Notes: a model not told the origin generated them from the letters alone. Counted from the first letter of the stretch, positions 8,596 through 17,797 are shown. The stretch is 64,000 nt of DNA from an uncultured Eubacteriales bacterium (GCA_934546935.1 CAKTEH010000011.1:1-64000), one strand, 5' to 3'. Numbers and translations: made by a program.

Positions 8596-8624
8596 ATTAT
8601 ATAGAATATGCGCAGGGCTGTCAA
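8596..8624 (-). promoter_or_regulatory. Consensus sigma-A promoter of the riboswitch transcript
   Basis: On the minus strand a perfect TTGACA (8619-8624) and a perfect TATAAT (8596-8601) are separated by exactly 17 bp. Transcription would start at about 8589, at the 5' end of the S-box fold. Confidence 0.9.
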
Positions 8625-8681
8625 GCCCTTTTTTTCGGCAAAAAACAACCAAAAATGGCGGAATTTTTTTGGATTTTCCGG

Positions 8682-9163
8682 TCAGACCGGGTTAATCCGG
8701 ATAAGCGTGCGGTCAGAACGCTGTGCAAGGCGGACCGTGCTGCCTGTACCGCCAGGACAAAGCGGCTGTGCGCAACCATATAACGGTTGCGCGCCTGCAT
8801 GCAGCCGGGCGTATACTTTTCCTGAAGCTGCGTCAGGATATCGCATTGAGAGAGCAGGCTGCGGTAGCGCTGCTGTGCCGCCTCCGTCCAGCGGCTTTCC
8901 TGTCCGCCGCAGGGCAGCGCGCACTCCAGTGTAACCGGGAAGCCCGATTCCCGCAGTGCAATAATCAGCTCTGCCGCGTAAGTATCCACCCCCTGCGCCA
9001 TGCCGGAAATAAAATGCCGGACTCCGGAACCGGTAATCAGATCCAGAACCCCGTCGCGCAGCCGTGCTTTCAGCCGGATGCAGGCGGGGTCGTTTTCATT
9101 GTATCCCCAGGGCAGGCTTTTTTGCCTGTGACCGGTAAATGCGCACGATTTTTCTAAATCCAT
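8682..9163 (-). pseudogene. Frameshifted SLOG/DUF1273 (YpsA-like) gene
   Basis: The first about 145 residues read as a YpsA-like SLOG protein: CAFTGHRQKSLPWG at the N-terminus, GVRHFISGMAQGVD in the middle and NRYMVAHSRFVLAV. The expected C-terminus (PGGTGSTVRLAQRSD, ending TLIRINPV) is present but in another frame, with its stop at 8682. Reading on in the original frame to 8621 gives an unrelated tail that overlaps the riboswitch promoter, so that tail is not original. The frame change falls at CCTGGCGGTA, a sequence expected twice in the intact gene, which fits a deletion between short repeats. SLOG proteins bind nucleotide-like ligands; the role of this one is unknown. Confidence 0.7.
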
Positions 9164-9295
9164 GAAATACTCCTTATTGGGATAATATGATTAATTATAA
9201 CATAAATTTTGCTATTAGTGAAATGTCACTAATATGAAGGTTTCTTGTGGCATATCATAAAATTAAAAGATATGTCATTGGAGGAGCCTGTTTAT

Positions 9296-9538
9296 ATGAA
9301 TGCACAGCAAGCGGTTGCCTATCGAATACGGCAGTTGTGTAAAACATATGGCCTGACGCCGAATGGAATCAGCAATTTGGCGGCGGTGCCGCAGGCAACT
9401 GTAAAAAGTATTCTGAATGGAGAAAGTAAAAATCCTGGAATTGTAACGGTAAAAAAGCTCTGTGATGGTTTTGGCATTACGCTTGGCGAGTTTTTCTCCA
9501 CGCCTGAGTTTGACGCACTGGAGCAGGAAATCCAATAA
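9296..9538 (+). CDS. Small XRE/Cro-type HTH regulator
   Basis: 80 residues made up almost entirely of a lambda-repressor-like HTH: YRIRQLCKTYGLTPNGISNL then VPQATVKSILNGES. The C-terminal FGITLGEFFSTPEF is typical of short XRE regulators. The ATG at 9296 has GGAGGAG nine bases upstream; the longer TTG start at 9245 lacks such a site. It stands alone with its own terminator. Target unknown. Confidence 0.85.
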   Translation: MNAQQAVAYRIRQLCKTYGLTPNGISNLAAVPQATVKSILNGESKNPGIVTVKKLCDGFGITLGEFFSTPEFDALEQEIQ

Positions 9539-9568
9539 TCCCGCATGCAGGACATGCGGGATTTTCAT
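9538..9568 (+). terminator. Terminator of the XRE gene
   Basis: A perfect 10-bp stem ATCCCGCATG/CATGCGGGAT with a 5-nt loop, followed by T-rich sequence, overlaps the XRE stop codon. Confidence 0.85.
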
Positions 9569-9692
9569 TTTTTTAGAATAATGACGGTTTAAAACCCGGT
9601 CGGACAGCAGAAACTTAGCGGATTTATGCATTGAAAAAATTCTAAAAACCGCTAAACTAACATACTGTAATTCTTTGAATTTGAGGTATGCT

Positions 9693-11099
9693 ATGGCTGG
9701 ATTGATAAAAAGGAGAAAATCCGTAACCCGGGATCTGACGGTCGGCTCTCCTATGAAACTGATTGTCAGCTTTATGATTCCGCTTTTTCTGGGCATCCTG
9801 TTCCAGCAGCTGTACAGCATGGCCGATACAATGGTTGTCGGGAAGTTCCTTGGTGTTAACGCATTGGCAGGTGTTGGGTCGACAGGTTCGATTAATTTCC
9901 TGATTCTCGGCTTCTGTATGGGGATATGCCAGGGCTGCGCAATTCCGATTTCCCAGAAATTTGGGGAGGGGGACTATGACGGCCTGCGCCGCTATGTCGG
10001 CAATATCATCTGGGTGTCGGGCGTATTTGCTGTGGTAATGACGGCCGCTGTCTGCCTGCTGTGCAGGAATATCCTCCTGTGGATGGATACGCCGGAGGAG
10101 GTTTTCTCGTATGCGTTTGACTATATTTTTGTTATTTTCCTTGGTATCCCGGTAACTTTTATTTATAATACGCTTTCCGGCCTGATCCGTGCGCTCGGCG
10201 ATTCAAAGTCCCCGGTCTATTTTTTGGTGATCGCCTCGGTTCTAAATATCGTACTTGATATTGTATTTATTGTCGTATTCCACATGGGCGTTGCAGGTGC
10301 GGCCTGGGCAACGGTAATTTCCCAGTTTGTTTCCGGTGTGCTGTGTTTCTTTTATATCATCAAAAAATTCGAGATCCTGCATCTTAAACGCGGGGATTTG
10401 ACGCCGAGCTGGTATTATATCAGGAACCTGCTTTGGATGAGTATTCCAATGGGCCTGCAGTATTCCATAACAGCGATCGGGAGTACGATACTTCAGGTTG
10501 CGGTCAATGCCCTCGGCGCTGAAAGCGTGGCGTCCATGACTGCGGCGTTTAAAGTGCAGATCCTGATGGTGTCGCCTTTTGACGCGATGGGCACGACCAT
10601 GGCGACCTATGGCGGCCAGAATGTCGGCGCAGGAAAGCTCAGACGCATCGACGAGGGGCTAAAGTCATGCAGTATCCTGGGGATAGGCTACAGCGTGCTT
10701 GCCTGCATCCTGCTGTACTTTTTTGCAGATAAGATCGTTTTGATTTTCCTCGATGCGGCAGAGACGGAGATCATTGCCCAAGCGACGCATTTCCTGTTCA
10801 TCAACAGCCTGCTATATATCCCGCTGGCTTTTGTCAACATCCTGAGGCTGCTCATCCAGGGCCTGGGTTTTTCAAAGCTTGCGATGTTTGCAGGTGTATT
10901 CGAGATGGCGGCGCGTACTTTTGTCGCGCTGGTCTTTGTGCCGAAATTTGGGTTTAATGCCGTCTGTTTTGCAAACCCGGCTGCATGGGTTATGGCGGAT
11001 GTGTTCCTGTTCCCGGCATATTTTTATGTTCGCAAAACGCTCCACGACCGTATCGGGCTGATCCCGGAAAGCCAGCGGGATGAGGTATGTATCGGGTAA
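9693..11099 (+). CDS. MATE family efflux transporter
   Basis: 468 residues with about twelve hydrophobic segments arranged as two homologous halves. The N-terminal half opens with PMKLIVSFMIPLFLGILFQQ and continues with SMADTMVVGKFLG, the usual signature of DinF/NorM-type MATE exporters. These use Na+ or H+ gradients to expel cationic drugs or metabolites. The ATG at 9693 is preceded by GAGGT; a TTG at 9675 is less likely. It stands alone, closed by a terminator. Confidence 0.9.
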   Translation: MAGLIKRRKSVTRDLTVGSPMKLIVSFMIPLFLGILFQQLYSMADTMVVGKFLGVNALAGVGSTGSINFLILGFCMGICQGCAIPISQKFGEGDYDGLRRYVGNIIWVSGVFAVVMTAAVCLLCRNILLWMDTPEEVFSYAFDYIFVIFLGIPVTFIYNTLSGLIRALGDSKSPVYFLVIASVLNIVLDIVFIVVFHMGVAGAAWATVISQFVSGVLCFFYIIKKFEILHLKRGDLTPSWYYIRNLLWMSIPMGLQYSITAIGSTILQVAVNALGAESVASMTAAFKVQILMVSPFDAMGTTMATYGGQNVGAGKLRRIDEGLKSCSILGIGYSVLACILLYFFADKIVLIFLDAAETEIIAQATHFLFINSLLYIPLAFVNILRLLIQGLGFSKLAMFAGVFEMAARTFVALVFVPKFGFNAVCFANPAAWVMADVFLFPAYFYVRKTLHDRIGLIPESQRDEVCIG

Positions 11100-11106
11100 A
11101 AATGGA

Positions 11107-11137
11107 AACCGGACGGTTTTTTCCGTCTGGTTTTTTT
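11107..11137 (+). terminator. Terminator of the MATE gene
   Basis: AACCGGACGG pairs with CCGTCTGGTT (one G-U pair) and is followed by seven T. Confidence 0.85.
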
Positions 11138-11230
11138 GTTTCTATATGGCGGGCAATCGAGCGGGTATGCTATACTGATTTTATCTTTATAAATGCCGCG
11201 TTCGAGATTTTGCAAAGGGAGGTGGAAGAA

Positions 11231-12133
11231 TTGTCAGAAATATTGAATTTGGCTGCATTTTTGCGGGGGAAGTGTCTGCAACCGGCTGTATTGGGAAAAA
11301 GTGGAGCACAGGTGTATTTTGTCGATACGCAATATGTGTGGAAGTATGCCCGGCGGGCAGATGTGCCGCAGGCGCAGGACTGGGATTCTTATGTGCGCGA
11401 GGCGCGGATGTACGCTGCTTTTCGGGAAAAAGAGGCAGGTTTCATGCCGGATACGCTTCATATCGGGTGGACGCCGCAGGAAATTTCTTTGCTGCTCGTG
11501 CGTGGCCAGCCGCTGCAGAAAACAGCTCTGGACGTCCGGCTGCTTGACCGGGTTATGGATCTGCTTGTGAAGATTCATCATTTCCCGCCGCCGGATTTTT
11601 TGGAAAAACCGCGGGGTTTTATTCCACCGGGTGGGGAAGAAATAGGGGCTTGGCTGGAAGGGTGGGAATCGGTGCTTGCCGAGCATCCCGGTATGTTCTC
11701 ACATCGGGCCGCCAGGTTTGTGGCTGCACATTATACGCAGGTTAACCGGGAAATGGAAAACAGGCCAATAGGGCTTGTACATGGCGATTTCCATATCGAA
11801 AACCTGCTCAACCTGCCGGATGGGCAGGTGGCGGCCTGTGATTGGCAGTCTGCCGGGCTTGGGGATCCGGCGGGGGATTTGTCCTTTCTGCGCAGCCGGC
11901 TATGCGCCGACGGCATAAAAATCGATGAAGCTGCGCTGATTCGCGCCTACTGCGCAGCGGCGGTACAGGCGGGATACAGCTGCGATACGCAGGCGGTCGC
12001 CCGGTCGATTGCGCTGGCAAACGTCAATACTTCGTTTGAATTCTGGCACCGTTATCTGCATAATACGGATGCAGGACGGGTGGCTAATGTGTTTGAAAAA
12101 ATGGTGGAGGATATGCGCAGGCTTATGGCATGA
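11231..12133 (+). CDS. APH/choline-kinase-like phosphotransferase
   Basis: 300 residues with the protein-kinase-like APH fold. The catalytic loop is HGDFHIENLL (Brenner motif HXDXXXXN) near residue 205. The metal-binding motif DWQSAGLGDPAGDLSFL follows near residue 230. Family members phosphorylate aminoglycosides, choline, homoserine or sugars; the substrate here is unknown. I choose TTG 11231 because GGGAGGTGG lies just upstream and the protein then begins at the family boundary (SEILNLAAF). No neighbour suggests a pathway. Confidence 0.75.
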   Translation: MSEILNLAAFLRGKCLQPAVLGKSGAQVYFVDTQYVWKYARRADVPQAQDWDSYVREARMYAAFREKEAGFMPDTLHIGWTPQEISLLLVRGQPLQKTALDVRLLDRVMDLLVKIHHFPPPDFLEKPRGFIPPGGEEIGAWLEGWESVLAEHPGMFSHRAARFVAAHYTQVNREMENRPIGLVHGDFHIENLLNLPDGQVAACDWQSAGLGDPAGDLSFLRSRLCADGIKIDEAALIRAYCAAAVQAGYSCDTQAVARSIALANVNTSFEFWHRYLHNTDAGRVANVFEKMVEDMRRLMA

Positions 12134-12174
12134 AAAAATAAGGGAGCCGGAAGTACGGCTTCTGTGGAACCGCA

Positions 12175-12212
12175 CCGCGGCCGGCCGCTTAAAAGCAAGC
12201 GGCCGGCCGCGG
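12175..12212. repeat. 16-bp perfect GC-only-core hairpin
   Basis: CCGCGGCCGGCCGCTT (12175-12190) is the exact inverse of AAGCGGCCGGCCGCGG (12197-12212), with a 6-nt loop. It follows the phosphotransferase stop but has no T-run. It may act as an RNA 3' end barrier or processing signal. Confidence 0.8.
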
Positions 12213-12281
12213 CGCCTGTCTTGTATGGCGGTGTTTATCGGCCGATGCGCCTGTCTTGTATGGCGGTGTTTATCGGCCGAT
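12212..12281. repeat. Two perfect 35-bp tandem repeats
   Basis: The unit from GCGCCTGTC to GGCCGAT occurs at 12212-12246 and again at 12247-12281 with no mismatch. It directly abuts the hairpin and lies 88 bp upstream of the ABC exporter start. Confidence 0.95.
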
Positions 12282-12368
12282 GCTATGGTTTTCTTGCAGC
12301 AGCTTCTTGCTTTATGCCGAAAAAACCGCTATAATAGCAAATTGAAAAAGGAAGTTGGAGGAGAATTC

Positions 12369-14087
12369 ATGTTAAAGCGTTTTCTTCAGTATTATAAGCC
12401 GCACAAAAAACTGTTTGCACTGGATATGGGTGCTTCGCTGCTTGTCGCGCTGATCGGTATTGTCTATCCTGTTGTGACGCGGCGGATGCTCAACGATCTG
12501 ATCCCAAACCGGAATTATCAGATGATTATTGCCTTTGGCCTGCTCCTGCTTGGAATCTACCTGCTGCGGATGTTTTTGAACTATTTCATCCAGTATCAGG
12601 GGCATATGATGGGCGTGCGGATGCAGGCGCAGATGCGAAGCGATATGTTTAACCATTTGGAGAAGCTTCCTTTTGCTTTCTATGATAATCATGAAACGGG
12701 CAAGATTATGTCCCGTATGACAAACGATCTTATGGATATCAGCGAGCTGGCGCATCACGGTCCGGAAAATGTGCTGATTTCTACGATTACGGTGGTTACC
12801 TCTTTTATTTACCTGTCGAGCATCAACTGGAAACTGACGCTGATCGTATTTGCCTGTGTCCCGTTTCTGATCTTGATTGCGCTGCTGCTGCGCAAAAAAA
12901 TGCGGAATGCTTTTATGAAAAGCCGCCGCTCGATCGCTGTGATCAACGCGTCGTTGGAGAGCAGCATATCCGGTATCCGTGTTACGAAGGCGTTTACAAA
13001 TGCTGAGAAGGAACGCGAGAAGTTTGAAGATGGCAATGGCCAGTTTATCGAGGCCCGTCGTGAAGCGTATAAGGCAATGGGCCAGTTTCATTCGACGACT
13101 GCATTTGTTACCGATATTTTTAATGTGGTAGTTCTTATTGCAGGAGGGTTATTCCTTTATAACAACGAAATTATTTTCGGCGATTATTCCGCATTCGTCG
13201 TTTCCATCAGTATGTTTATCACACCGGTCATGACGCTCATCAACTTTATGGAGCAGTATCAAAACGGCGTGACCGGGTTTGAACGTTTTATCGAAATTAT
13301 GGACGCTGAACCTGAAACCGACGCCCCTGGCGCGGAGGATGCGGGACGGCTTGACGGCCATATTGAGCTGCGCCATGTCACCTACGCGTATGAGGGCTCG
13401 AAGGACGTCCTGCGTGACGTCAGCCTGGATATTGAGAAGGGGAAGACCTATGCGCTCGTCGGGCCGTCCGGCGGCGGGAAAACCACGATCTGCCATCTGA
13501 TCCCACATTTCTATAACGTAACCGCCGGGCAGATCCTGCTTGACGGCAAAAATATCCATGCGCTGACGATGGAGTCGGTGCGGCGCAATATTGGTATTGT
13601 GCAGCAGGATATTTACCTGTTTAATGCCAGCATCCGGGATAATATCCTTTACGGGCGGTTGGATGCGACACAGGAAGAAGTTGTCGAGGCGGCAAAGCGC
13701 GCAAATATCCATGACTATATCATGACGCTTCCGGAAGGGTATGATACGCAGATCGGCGAGCGCGGCGTGCGTCTTTCCGGCGGGCAGAAACAGCGCCTTT
13801 CCATCGCGCGCGTCTTTTTGAAGAATCCGCCGATCCTTATTCTGGACGAGGCGACCAGCGCCCTTGACAATACCACGGAAATCCTGATCCAGCAGGCGCT
13901 CGACGAGCTGTGTAAAGGCCGTACGACACTGGTTGTGGCGCACCGCCTTTCCACAATCAAAAATGCCGATGAAATCGCTGTCATTGCCGACGGCCGGATT
14001 ATTGAGCAGGGTGGACATGACGCGCTGATGGCGCACGGCGGACTTTATGCAAAGCTTTATAATCAGCAGTTCCGTGAGGTTGTTTAA
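12369..14087 (+). CDS. ABC exporter, fused membrane and ATPase domains
   Basis: 572 residues. The N-terminal about 310 residues form a six-helix type-IV (MsbA-like) transmembrane domain. The C-terminal ATPase domain is complete: Walker A GPSGGGKTT, Q-loop in NIGIVQQDIYLF, signature LSGGQ, Walker B ILILDEATSALD with the catalytic Glu, and switch histidine in VVAHRLSTI. Such half-transporters dimerise and export lipids, peptides or drugs. The ATG at 12369 has TGGAGGAG upstream, so the 120 codons open upstream are not part of it. With no half-transporter partner next to it, a homodimer is likely. Confidence 0.92.
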   Translation: MLKRFLQYYKPHKKLFALDMGASLLVALIGIVYPVVTRRMLNDLIPNRNYQMIIAFGLLLLGIYLLRMFLNYFIQYQGHMMGVRMQAQMRSDMFNHLEKLPFAFYDNHETGKIMSRMTNDLMDISELAHHGPENVLISTITVVTSFIYLSSINWKLTLIVFACVPFLILIALLLRKKMRNAFMKSRRSIAVINASLESSISGIRVTKAFTNAEKEREKFEDGNGQFIEARREAYKAMGQFHSTTAFVTDIFNVVVLIAGGLFLYNNEIIFGDYSAFVVSISMFITPVMTLINFMEQYQNGVTGFERFIEIMDAEPETDAPGAEDAGRLDGHIELRHVTYAYEGSKDVLRDVSLDIEKGKTYALVGPSGGGKTTICHLIPHFYNVTAGQILLDGKNIHALTMESVRRNIGIVQQDIYLFNASIRDNILYGRLDATQEEVVEAAKRANIHDYIMTLPEGYDTQIGERGVRLSGGQKQRLSIARVFLKNPPILILDEATSALDNTTEILIQQALDELCKGRTTLVVAHRLSTIKNADEIAVIADGRIIEQGGHDALMAHGGLYAKLYNQQFREVV

Positions 14088-14307
14088 GGGGTTGCAGATG
14101 CTTACTTTTCTGCTTTGCCGCCTCTTTTTTCAAGTTTATTCTCTGGATCTGCCTGAATTGCCAAAGTTTATACAGGAAAATAAGAGGAAATTCAGCATGT
14201 TTGCATCCCGGTTTTGCTGTACTTTTCTGGAAAAAGAGAGTAAAATAGGAGCCGTCAACGATAGGCTCCGCGCTGCGGATGCAAAACAAACAAAAGGAGA
14301 GATTTCT

Positions 14308-15672
14308 ATGACCTTGCGGAAGCTTCTTGCCATGCTCCTTGCTGTGTGCATGCTGGCCGGTCTATGCTGCGGCTGTACGCAGGATACTGCGGATGATGGT
14401 AAGACGAACGATAACAGCGCCGATACGCCGGATAATGCCGATACGCCGGACGACGGCAATACCCCCGAGGACGGTGATGCGGGCGACCGTGCCGTCGTAC
14501 AGATTTGGCACACCTATACGGGCGACCAGGCCGCATATCTTGAAAAGCAGGCCGCCGCGTTCAACGAGAGTCAGGACAAGTACGAAGTCCAGGTCCTCGA
14601 GCAGGCTTATAACGGCTTTGCGGACACGGTGTATAATGCCGTTGCAAACGGCGTGGGACCGAGTATTATTTTCAACTATGCCTCTACAGCGGTCGATTAC
14701 ATTGAGGCGGGTCTTGCTGTGAATGTCCAGAGCTATATCGATGAGGACAAGGCAGCGGGCGATACCGCAATGGCGGATTACATAGCTTCCCTGCCCGAGG
14801 CGATGAAAACCGATGTCATGGGCTTTGCCGACGGCGGCATCTATTATTTGCCCGGCTGCACCACCGGCCCGATCTTCTTCTACAATAAGACCATGTACGA
14901 CGCGCTTGGCCTCACCGCGCCCACGACTTGGGACGAGCTGGCCGCCAACTGCGAGGCGATTTATAACGAGTACGGCGTCGCCGGTTATCTGGCGGACGGC
15001 CTTGTGGATGATATCCAGGCCCTGCTGATGCAAAACGGCGAAGGTTATATCGACGTGGATTCCAAGACGGTCGCTTTCGGCGGCGAGGGCACCGTGGAAA
15101 TTTTCCAGTGGTTCGCGGACAATGTTGCCGCCGGTTACTTCGCGCTCTCCCCGACGAACGACTATGCGTCCGATGATTTCAGCACGCAGCTTATCGCCGG
15201 TTTCAGCGGCTCCTGCGTCAACGACCAGTATATCTCCGCCGAGGGCTTCGACTTTGGAATGGCGCCCTGGATTGCGTCCGCCGACGAGGCATTCTATACC
15301 GCGTGGAACCGCGGCCCGATCTTCTTAAAGGCGAGCGACGAGGCGATTGACCGCGGCGCTTATGAGTTCGTCAAGTTCTTCCTGTCTCCGTCCGTCAACG
15401 GCGGCTGGGCGCAGGTCAACTCCGCAATTTCCCCGTATGGCACCACCGAGGCGGACGCGGATTATCAGGCGTATCTTGCGAACGCTCCCGAGTCCCTGCA
15501 GTGCGTGCAGGCAAACCTTGACGCATCCGGCTCCTTCCCGAACATCCCGGGCGCATCCCAGCTCCGCGGCCTGCTCGAGGAGTACCTGACCTACGCCGCC
15601 TCCGGCCAGATGACCGCGCAGGAAGCGGTGGATGGTCTGGTTGCGGCCTGCAACGAGGCGCTTGCCGGCTGA
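14308..15672 (+). CDS. Extracellular solute-binding lipoprotein of a Ugp/Msm-type importer
   Basis: 454 residues. A lipoprotein signal peptide (KLLAMLLAVCMLAGLCCGC) is followed by an Asp/Thr/Pro-rich linker of about 30 residues, then a family-1 extracellular solute-binding domain (VVQIWHTYTGDQAAYLEKQA; GVGPSIIFNYASTAVDYIEA). It would capture a sugar, or glycerol-3-phosphate-like ligand, outside the cell and deliver it to the two permeases downstream. AAAGGAGAG precedes the ATG. A small hairpin (GGAGCC/GGCTCC, about 14249-14271) lies in the leader. The gene is clearly GC-richer than most genes around it, as is the rest of this operon. Confidence 0.85.
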   Translation: MTLRKLLAMLLAVCMLAGLCCGCTQDTADDGKTNDNSADTPDNADTPDDGNTPEDGDAGDRAVVQIWHTYTGDQAAYLEKQAAAFNESQDKYEVQVLEQAYNGFADTVYNAVANGVGPSIIFNYASTAVDYIEAGLAVNVQSYIDEDKAAGDTAMADYIASLPEAMKTDVMGFADGGIYYLPGCTTGPIFFYNKTMYDALGLTAPTTWDELAANCEAIYNEYGVAGYLADGLVDDIQALLMQNGEGYIDVDSKTVAFGGEGTVEIFQWFADNVAAGYFALSPTNDYASDDFSTQLIAGFSGSCVNDQYISAEGFDFGMAPWIASADEAFYTAWNRGPIFLKASDEAIDRGAYEFVKFFLSPSVNGGWAQVNSAISPYGTTEADADYQAYLANAPESLQCVQANLDASGSFPNIPGASQLRGLLEEYLTYAASGQMTAQEAVDGLVAACNEALAG

Positions 15673-15821
15673 GTTCCGTCTATTCCGATTTCGTTTTGGC
15701 GTGTTGCAATCCATTTTGCAGCACGCCTTCCCATATCATGTGGTTTTGGAATGCCGGGTGCAGTTCCGTCCCCGCCGGTCATCCTTGCTGTATGAATAAG
15801 ATTTGAAAAAGAGGTGCCGCT

Positions 15822-16886
15822 ATGAAAGTCCACCTGGAACGGGTTACAAAACGTTTTGGCAGCGTGACCGCCGTCCGTGACTTCACCGCCACGCTGGAAG
15901 ACGGCGAACTTGTCTGTCTGCTTGGGCCGTCCGGCTGCGGCAAGTCCACGATCCTGAACATGCTCTCCGGGATTCTTCCCGTCACGGAAGGAACCGTGCT
16001 CTTTGACGATACGGACGTCACCCGTCTGCCGCCGGACAAGCGCGGCGTGGGGCTGGTGTTTCAAAACTACGCCCTCTATCCGCACATGACGGTGCGGCAG
16101 AACATCTGCTTCCCACTGGAAATTCAGCGCGTCCCGAAAACGGAGCGGTTCCGCCGCGCGGACGAGATTGCGCGGCTCGTCCATGTCGATACGCTGATGG
16201 ACCGCCGGCCCGGCGAACTTTCCGGTGGCCAGCAGCAGCGCGTGGCCATTGCACGCGCGCTGGTGAAACGTCCGCGGCTTCTGCTGCTTGACGAGCCGCT
16301 GTCAAATCTCGACGCGCGCCTGCGTCTTGAAATGCGCGAGGAGATCCGGCGCATTCAGCAGGAAACGGGCGTGACGACCATCTTTGTCACCCACGACCAG
16401 GAGGAGGCCATGTCGATCTCCGACCGTATCATTCTGATGCGCGAAGGCGTTTTGCAGCAAAACGACCTGCCGCAGGTGCTCTATCACGAGCCTGCGAACT
16501 GCTTTGTGGCGGATTTCCTTGGAAACCCGCCCATCAACCGGATGGAGGGCGTGTGGCGGGATGGCGCGTTCCGCCTTCCAGACGGGTCTTTTTCTTTGAA
16601 GCTGACGCCCGCTGTCCTGCCGGAAGATGGCCGGAAGGTCATATTCTCCGTCCGGCCTGAGAGCATCCTTGCGGTCCCGGCGGAGGACGCGGCGTTCTCC
16701 TGCGCGGTCTCGCGCCTTTACGAAATGGGCAAGGAGGAAATTGGTTATCTGCGCTTCGGTTCCGCAGAGCTGCGTGCGTTCCTGCCCGCGGAGCTGAACC
16801 TGAAAGCCGGGGACGTACTGCCGGTGGCGCTGCGCGGACGGGGCGTGTTCCTTTTTGACGCGGAGACGGGAGGTCGGCTGCTGTGA
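15822..16886 (+). CDS. Sugar ABC transporter ATP-binding protein (UgpC/MsmK type)
   Basis: 354 residues: an N-terminal ATPase domain with a C-terminal OB-like regulatory domain, as in MalK/UgpC/MsmK. Motifs: Walker A GPSGCGKST, Q-loop VFQNYALYPHMTV, signature LSGGQQQRVAIARAL, Walker B LLLLDEPLSNLD, switch FVTHDQEEAMS. It powers the importer encoded by its neighbours; its last codons overlap the first permease by 4 bp. MsmK-type ATPases can serve several importers, which matters because the second importer in this window (55.8-57.2 kb) has no ATPase gene. Confidence 0.93.
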   Translation: MKVHLERVTKRFGSVTAVRDFTATLEDGELVCLLGPSGCGKSTILNMLSGILPVTEGTVLFDDTDVTRLPPDKRGVGLVFQNYALYPHMTVRQNICFPLEIQRVPKTERFRRADEIARLVHVDTLMDRRPGELSGGQQQRVAIARALVKRPRLLLLDEPLSNLDARLRLEMREEIRRIQQETGVTTIFVTHDQEEAMSISDRIILMREGVLQQNDLPQVLYHEPANCFVADFLGNPPINRMEGVWRDGAFRLPDGSFSLKLTPAVLPEDGRKVIFSVRPESILAVPAEDAAFSCAVSRLYEMGKEEIGYLRFGSAELRAFLPAELNLKAGDVLPVALRGRGVFLFDAETGGRLL

Positions 16887-17797
16887 AAAAGAAGCAGGCT
16901 CATCCCGAACGCCTGCGCCGCGTCCGAGCGGCGGGGGAGGCGTACCTCTATCTCGCGCCGTTTTTGATCGGCCTGGCGGTTTTTACGCTTTACCCGGTCG
17001 TGAACGTGTTCCTTCTGTCCTTCAGGGAAGATTACAGCTACTTAAACGGCACCTACGCCGGCTGGAGCCTTGAAAACTATCAGAAAGTCCTCTCCGATCC
17101 CAAGTTTACGCAGGCAATACGCAATACGCTGCTCTACGTGCTGGCTGTGGTGCCTGTTTCCACGGCGCTGGCGGTTATAATCGCGTGGCTCCTAAACCGC
17201 CGTCTGCGCGGCAGCGCGCTTTTTCAGACCGCCTACTTTATGCCGATGGTCACGTCGATCACCGCGGTCGGGCTTGCCTGGCGGCTGATGTACAACCAGC
17301 AGTATGGTATATTGAACTACGTCCTGTCGTTTTTCGGCGCGCCAAAGATCGGCTGGCTGACGGACCCGAGCTGGTCGCTCACGGCGCTTGTGATCTTCGG
17401 CATCTGGAACATCCTGCCTTTCACAATTATCCTACTGCTCAGCGGCCTGCAAAATATCAACGAGCTCTACTATACCGCCGCGCGCGTGGACGGTGCGAAG
17501 GAGGGCCGCATCTTCCGGCGCATCACGGTGCCGCTTCTGGCGCCGACGATTTTTCTCGTCTGTATCGTCAACACGATCTCGAGCTTTAAGGTGTTCAGCG
17601 AGCTTTACCCGCTCTTCAAGGGCGACCCCGGCCCGGTTTATAACCTCTACACCGTGGTCTATTATATCCGCTATATGATGATGGAGAAGCGCGAGTACGG
17701 CTATGCGGCGGCGGCGGCCGTGGTGCTGTTCCTCTTTATTTTCGTATTTACCATGATCCAGCTTTTCGTCAAGAAAAAGCTGCGTGACCGTTCTTAG
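16883..17797 (+). CDS. Sugar ABC transporter permease 1 (UgpA/MsmF type)
   Basis: 304 residues with six predicted membrane segments. The cytoplasmic EAA loop that docks on the ATPase is YYTAARVDGAKEGRIFRRIT. It overlaps the ATPase gene by 4 bp and is followed within 10 bp by the second permease, so the set is one operon. Confidence 0.92.
   Translation: MKKKQAHPERLRRVRAAGEAYLYLAPFLIGLAVFTLYPVVNVFLLSFREDYSYLNGTYAGWSLENYQKVLSDPKFTQAIRNTLLYVLAVVPVSTALAVIIAWLLNRRLRGSALFQTAYFMPMVTSITAVGLAWRLMYNQQYGILNYVLSFFGAPKIGWLTDPSWSLTALVIFGIWNILPFTIILLLSGLQNINELYYTAARVDGAKEGRIFRRITVPLLAPTIFLVCIVNTISSFKVFSELYPLFKGDPGPVYNLYTVVYYIRYMMMEKREYGYAAAAAVVLFLFIFVFTMIQLFVKKKLRDRS

Noticed and set aside
12160..12180. T-box-like string GTGGAACCGC before the ABC exporter
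   Set aside because: No T-box specifier region or aminoacyl-tRNA-related gene is present, and the string is part of the GC-rich hairpin flank.
12009..12368. N-terminal extension of the ABC exporter frame
   Set aside because: These codons run through the end of the phosphotransferase gene, the hairpin and the tandem repeat; the ATG at 12369 has its own strong ribosome-binding site.
14047..14307. N-terminal extension of the solute-binding protein
   Set aside because: A lipoprotein signal peptide begins at the ATG at 14308, preceded by AAAGGAGAG; the upstream codons overlap the ABC exporter.
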